This document shows positions 59,522 to 64,000 of a stretch of DNA of 64,000 bases, in pieces; the stretch's first letter is position 1, and every line of letters begins with the position of its first letter. The notes under the pieces are model-generated. The model ran no database searches. It saw only the letters and a program-made list of their open reading frames with translations, and had not been told where the DNA came from. This stretch comes from SHAN690 sp023262195. GTDB lineage: Bacteria > Bacteroidota > Bacteroidia > Flavobacteriales_G > Salibacteraceae. Made by a program: the position numbers and the translations under genes. The stretch is taken from assembly GCA_038142005.1 (NCBI GenBank), contig JAYQJE010000001.1:558001-622000 (forward strand), written 5' to 3'.

Positions 59522-60650
59522 CGTACTCGTCCTGACCTGTTTTCTTGCTCAAGGCCAAAAAGACACTTCAAAAATCACCTTCGGAGCTTATGCCGATGGG
59601 TATTATTCTTATTACACAGGCGCAAGAGAAGTAGCTTATCAGCAACACGACTGCATTGGTGCATTTCACAACAACTTTGGGTTGAACATTGCGCAACTCA
59701 CAGGGTCCTATGCGTCTAACCGTATGCGGGGTGTGCTCACGCTGCACGCAGGCGATATAACCGCTATTACATGGTCTGGCACTTACAGAAATATCCAAGA
59801 GGCAAATGCTGGTGTGCGCTTGGCAAACCGACTTTGGCTGGATGTTGGGTTTTTCAAAACACATGTCGGAACCGAAAGCTTTTTGCCCAAAGACAATTTG
59901 ATGAGCATCATCACCCTAGGAACATTCTATGGGCCTTTTTATCAAAGTGGCGCTCGGCTGAGCTACGAAACTGAATCCGATTGGCATTTCGAACTCCACG
60001 CGATAAACGGTTATAACTTACACATTGACGACAATAATTTTAAAACGTTCGGGCTTTTGGTCTCGCATGATTTTAGCGACCATTTTGGAATGAGTTACTC
60101 TGGAATGGCGGGTCAAGAAAACGTGGGTCAACTCGATGATGGTTACCTCGTTTATCAAAACATTTATGCGAATTTGAACTATGACAAACTAGACGTTCAA
60201 GTTGGCTTGGATGTGGCAACGGCCAATCAATGGAAGACAGGTCAGGGGTGGCTTCCCGATCCATTAATCGCAGGTTTAGCCACGGTAAAGTATCACCTCA
60301 ATGACAAGTTTGCCATCAGTACTAGAGGCGAAATCTTTAGTGATGAAAGCTCCATCAATAGTCTGCAGCTCACCCCTTCAGTAAATCCCCTCACTGGACG
60401 CTCTCGAAATGTAGAATCGGTGGGAATGACCGTTTATGGAGGAACCATCGGGATTGAATATGCCCCGAGAGAAATTGGCTACCTGCGCATTGAATCGCGC
60501 ACACTCTATGACCCCCAAGCCCCGCTGAGCTCAGTGCCCAATGACTATTCTGCGCTTGAAGCTGGAGCAAACCCAATGCTCAATGGGCGAGCACAATTGA
60601 TTGCTACTGCCGCTTTCTTTATTGATAAAACTTTCAAACTCGCCAAGTGA
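59502..60650 (+). CDS. Putative beta-barrel outer-membrane porin (BBP2/OmpL-like)
   Basis: ~382 residues from ATG 59502 with signal peptide (SVIGSVLVLTCFLAQGQ). The mature protein is a barrel: ITFGAYADGYYSYYTGA, FHNNFGLNIAQLTGSYASN, GVLTLHAGDITAI, LWLDVGFFKTHVGTESFLPKDN, FYQSGARLSYETESDW, ending AFFIDKTFKLAK. It is in the BBP2 porin pattern; substrate unknown. It overlaps TatD by 20 bp upstream and ansA by 4 bp (GTGA) downstream, so a tatD-porin-ansA-TPR transcript is likely. Confidence 0.85.
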   Translation: MRSVIGSVLVLTCFLAQGQKDTSKITFGAYADGYYSYYTGAREVAYQQHDCIGAFHNNFGLNIAQLTGSYASNRMRGVLTLHAGDITAITWSGTYRNIQEANAGVRLANRLWLDVGFFKTHVGTESFLPKDNLMSIITLGTFYGPFYQSGARLSYETESDWHFELHAINGYNLHIDDNNFKTFGLLVSHDFSDHFGMSYSGMAGQENVGQLDDGYLVYQNIYANLNYDKLDVQVGLDVATANQWKTGQGWLPDPLIAGLATVKYHLNDKFAISTRGEIFSDESSINSLQLTPSVNPLTGRSRNVESVGMTVYGGTIGIEYAPREIGYLRIESRTLYDPQAPLSSVPNDYSALEAGANPMLNGRAQLIATAAFFIDKTFKLAK

Positions 60651-61670
60651 CATCCATCTTGATTATATACACGGGAGGCACCATCGGTATGGTGGAATCA
60701 GAAGACCAAAAAACGCTGGTTCCGTTCAACTTGGAGCACATCTTATCCCATGTTCCAGAATTGAAAAAACTCGATGTGATTCTCGAAGCTCATTCCTTTG
60801 ATAAACCCATTGATAGCTCTGATATACAACCCCACCACTGGACAGAACTTGGCAATATTATCAGCTCTCGTTATGGCGATTTCGATGGATTTGTGATCTT
60901 GCACGGATCAGACACACTAGCCTATACGGCTTCGGCTCTAAGCTATATGCTGAATGGTTTGAGCAAACCGGTAATCTTAACTGGATCACAGTTGCCCATT
61001 GGCATGATCCGCACAGATGCCAGAGAAAACCTCATCACTGCAGTTCAGATAGCATCGCAGCAGATCAATGATGAGCCCGTGAGTTCAAGAAGTCGCGGTT
61101 TACTTTGAAGATCATTTGTATCGAGGTAATCGAGTAAAGAAATTGAGTACGGAAGCGTTCGAGGCGTTTTTCTCACCCAACTATCCCGTGCTGGCGCAAG
61201 CGGGCGTTAACATCAATTTCGATTATCCAAGAATTATTGCCCAAAACTGAACTCCCTTTTCGGCTAATTGATGATTTTGACAACCATGTGGTAACACTGA
61301 CATTATTCCCAGGTATTTCCAAAGACCTTATCAAAACCATACTAAGCAACACTGAGGTTCGTGGACTCATCTTACTCACCTTCGGTGCGGGAAACGGGCC
61401 AAGTGCTGGTTGGTTTATTAATTTGGTTGAATCTGCCATTGAACGTGGTTTGGTGGTGTAAATATTACTCAATGCGCCATGGGGCAAGTAGAGCAAGGAA
61501 AGTATGAAACCAGTACAGGATTGCTTCAGGCAGGCGTAATCAGTGGCGGAGATATGACCATGGAAGCCGCCATTACCAAACTCATGTTTTTACTAGGTCA
61601 AAGCGAGGACAGTACTTGGGTGAAAGAACAAATGGTCACCAATATTCGAGGCGAATTATCAACGAATTGA
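60647..61670 (+). CDS. ansA: L-asparaginase, type I (frameshifted)
   Basis: ~340 residues. GTG 60647 starts MTSILIIYTGGTIGMVES, carrying the first active-site Thr motif TGGTIGM. The second is GFVILHGSDTLAYTASALSYM, followed by KPVILTGSQLPIGMIRTDAREN. Three shifts (near 61081, 61226 and 61459) break the frame; rejoined it reads QEVAVYFEDHLYRGNRVKK, PKTELPFRLIDDF, LLTFGAGNGP and VNITQCAMGQVEQGKYETSTG. It hydrolyses Asn to Asp and ammonia in the cytoplasm. The start overlaps the porin stop. Confidence 0.92.
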
Positions 61671-61671
61671 T

Positions 61672-63800
61672 ATGGCAAGAAGAGAAAAACAAGCGCAACG
61701 AAAAAAAGAAAAAGCGAAGTCGATTGATGAACAAACGGAGGCGGTAAGCCCTCCAAGCAACGCTCCCAAGGCCGAGCAAACAAGCCGTGACTGGACACCA
61801 ATCATTGCCATTTTTTTATTTGGAATAATCCTTTACGGAAATACGGCCTTCTTTGGTTTCACCCTTGATGATAAGCTCTACATTACGGCAAACGAATACA
61901 CCAAACAAGGTTTTGATGGGTTAGGAGACATCTGGACAAATGATATGATGACTGGCTTCTTCGGAAAGAAAAAAGTCTTGTTGAAGGAGGTCGATACCGA
62001 CCCTTAGCGCTTACAACGCACGCCATAGAATGGGAACTTTTTGGTAAAAATGCCGCCATTGCACACATCATAAACATCTTGATGCATGCTTTGATGGGCG
62101 TGATTCTCTTGCTCGTATTACAAGAAATTTTCGAAACCAAAAAAGGTAAAAAATGGTGGTGGACATTACCGTTTATAGCCACCGCGCTATTTCTTGCGCA
62201 CCCCACACATACCGAGGTTGGAGCCAACATAAAGAGCCGTGATGAAATCATGAGTTTGCTCTTCGCGCTGCTGAGTTTCTATTCAGTATTGAGATACTTA
62301 AAAGCCTCTGAATCCAAACATCTTCTGCTCGCAGGTATTTGGTTTTGGTTGAGTTTGGCCTCAAAAGAGTCAACCATAACGTTCATAGGAGTAATCCCGC
62401 TCACTTTGATATTCTTTCCAAAAGGAGATTTGCGGAAGAGCATAATTTCAATGGCGCCAGTATTATTAGCGACCGCAGCCTACTTTGCGTTGCGACTCTC
62501 TGTTCTAGGAACGGAGGGCAATTCGCTTGATGTTGCAGCAGAGCTTATGAATAAACCATATCTCAATGCAAGTGATAGCGAGCGGCTGGCCAGTATTTTC
62601 TTTACCCTAGCCCTGTACCTTAAGCTCCTGTTTTGGCCACACCCTTTAACACACGACTATTACCCTTATCATCCCTTCGCCACTTACGATGAATTGGTCA
62701 TTGGCGCCAGTGGTTATGTAGATTGGTCGTCTCCTGTATCCATCCTCGGATTGATCGGATATGCCATAATTCTTGGGTTTGGACTTTTCACTCTATTCCG
62801 AAGACTAAAAGGTGGTAAAGCAAATATGATGGGTTATGGAGCACTCCTTTTCTTGGGTACGTTTATCCTCTTTTCAAACCTGCTATTTGATATCGGAGCG
62901 TTTATGAACGAACGATTCCTATTCATTCCCTCGCTCGGATTCACCATTCCACTTGCTTGGATATTGGTAGAGAAAATTGGTAAAAAAGAGGGTTTGAATG
63001 CAGGTCTTGTGATAGCGGGCATTCTGTTGGTGGGGTATTCCGCAAAAACCATACATCGCAACAATGCTTGGGAAAGTGATGGAGCACTGGCCGCTGCCGA
63101 TGTGGGCACTTCCGATGGATCAGCAAAAGTGAAAATGACCATGGGCAGCGAATTACTTGATCAAGCCAAAGACCCAAAAAATGCTGCCAAAAAGCAACAA
63201 CTGCTCAAGCAAGCCGAAGCGTATGAGTTGCAATCCCTAAAGATTTATCCAACTTATTTTCCTCCATTAGATATCCTAGGAAACATCTATTTCGAATTGG
63301 GTAATTATGAATACAGCGTACATTACTTCAAACAGGCGCTTAAGTTGAAGCCCGGTGAAGCGCGCATGAGAACGAACATGGAGGCGGTAGCGAATATGGC
63401 CAAATCTAAAGGTGAGTATGAGGCCGCCATCCAAGGCTATAAATCACTAGTGAAGCTACTGCGCGGTGAAGATTTATCCCGCATCTACTCTTCGCTCGGT
63501 GAGCTTTATGGAAAGGAGATGAACGACCTTGTAAACTCCAAAAAATACTTGAAAAAGGCACTGAAAGCTGATCCCAATAACGGAGGTGTGTATCAGAAAC
63601 TGGGTATTGTTTATGCGATGACCAACCGACCTGATTCGGCCATGGTAAATTTTGAGAAAGCGTATGAACTTGATCCTGAAAATGCCCGAGTGCTGCTCAA
63701 CTTAGGATTATTAAATCGGCAGCTTGGCAATGCGGAGCGGGCAAACCAATATTTGCGTAAAGCACAAGAAATTGACCCCATGGTAATGAGCGGGCAATAA
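61672..63800 (+). CDS. GT-C membrane glycosyltransferase-like protein with C-terminal TPR repeats (frameshifted)
   Basis: ~709 residues. A charged N-terminus precedes the first membrane helix (IIAIFLFGIILYGNTAFFGF) and LDDKLYITAN, resembling the acidic loop of GT-C/TMTC proteins. A one-base loss near 61989 breaks the frame; restored it reads GGRYRPLALTTHAIEWELFG. Nine to ten more helices follow, including AHPTHTEVGANIKSRDEIMS and WLSLASKESTITFIG. The last ~220 residues are TPR repeats (YFELGNYEYSVHYFKQALKLKPGEA). Possibly a protein or lipid O-glycosyltransferase; activity unproven. It starts 1 bp after ansA. Confidence 0.87.
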
Positions 63801-63851
63801 ATCGCTGAAGTTTCTCATTACATTCGCGACCCCATTCAAAAATTGAAAACC

Positions 63852-63935
63852 GGAGAGGTGGCAGAGTGGCTGATCGCGCACGCTTGGAAAGCGTGTTTAC
63901 GGAAACGTAACGGGGTTCGAATCCCCCTCTCTCCG
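63852..63935 (+). tRNA. tRNA-Ser (anticodon GGA)
   Basis: Acceptor arms GGAGAGG (63852-63858) and TCTCTCC, a D-arm, anticodon stem CACGC/GCGTG with loop TTGGAAA (anticodon GGA), a long class II variable arm (TTTAC...GTAAC) and T-loop TTCGAAT. The discriminator is G; CCA is not encoded. The T stem has GGGG against CCCCC and a C-C mismatch at the first pair, which one extra G would fix, consistent with the base losses seen elsewhere. Confidence 0.93.
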
Positions 63936-64000
63936 CAGATGAAATCCTGGGCACGCAGTGACCTGGGGTTTATTTCCACACCTCGAGCTTGCTCGAAAGG

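Noticed and set aside
947..62010. Interpretation of the broken frames as genuine pseudogenes
   Set aside because: Breaks affect essential-type genes, domain sequence resumes immediately in another frame, and nearly all sites are homopolymers.
63697..63954. 85-residue minus-strand open frame containing ERGGFEP and SKRARSATLPPL
   Set aside because: It is the antisense of tRNA-Ser and the 3' end of the TPR gene; this translated sequence is a well-known spurious product of tRNA-Ser antisense annotation.
1..64000. CRISPR arrays, insertion sequences, prophage or integrase-type mobile elements
   Set aside because: I saw no regularly spaced repeats of CRISPR type, no transposase or integrase motifs and no target-site duplications.

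Overview
The window is a stretch of a Bacteroidota chromosome. Supporting signs are type IX secretion sorting domains (NVYPNP-type C-termini), SprB-like and GEVED surface repeats, a short primary-type sigma factor of about 286 residues lacking region 1.1, a HU/SPOR-domain protein, DUF5916 and GSCFA proteins, a carboxypeptidase-regulatory TonB receptor, and promoter-like TAnnTTTG elements close to start codons. I see no insertion sequence, prophage or CRISPR array. A precise genus cannot be assigned from the sequence alone.

Layout. 0-10 kb: the 3' part of a DAHP synthase/chorismate mutase, a type IX-secreted protein, a LysM protein coupled to recJ, an ECF sigma factor with a membrane-anchored barrel-like partner, an Fe-S/thioesterase operon (thioesterase-mrp-nfu) and hemJ. 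10-22 kb: marR, a sigma-70 factor, HU/SPOR protein, kdsB, dprA, a GT2 glycosyltransferase, hemB, lgt, a pair of small conserved unknowns, aspS and a ClC channel. 22-28 kb: two large surface proteins (ASPIC/UnbV plus SprB-like; GEVED plus SprB-like). 28-39 kb: tyrosine/homogentisate catabolism (hmgA-hppD), an unknown gene coupled to fbp, a very large outer-membrane protein, an OmpA lipoprotein, tyrS and an imelysin-type lipoprotein. 39-42 kb: small lipoproteins and a LuxE-like acyl-activating enzyme. 42.5-51.5 kb: a phosphate-type module containing an Na/Pi cotransporter, OprO/P-like porin, surface lipoprotein and TonB receptor on the minus strand, and a divergent PhoB/PhoR-like two-component pair. 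The divergent intergenic region carries five tandem 11-bp units. 51.5-64 kb: GSCFA, glycosyltransferases, trmB, DUF5916, an ATL-like protein, a GxxExxY protein, tatD, a BBP2-like porin, ansA, a TPR/GT-C membrane protein and tRNA-Ser(GGA).

Many genes, including housekeeping ones, are interrupted by single-base indels, mostly under-called homopolymers. I treat these as sequence errors and give reconstructed gene extents, stating where each frame changes.

The most promising system is the phosphate-type module with its 11-bp repeat operator. A second genome-level pattern is that six of twelve convergent gene pairs overlap by exactly 4 bp through antiparallel stop codons.
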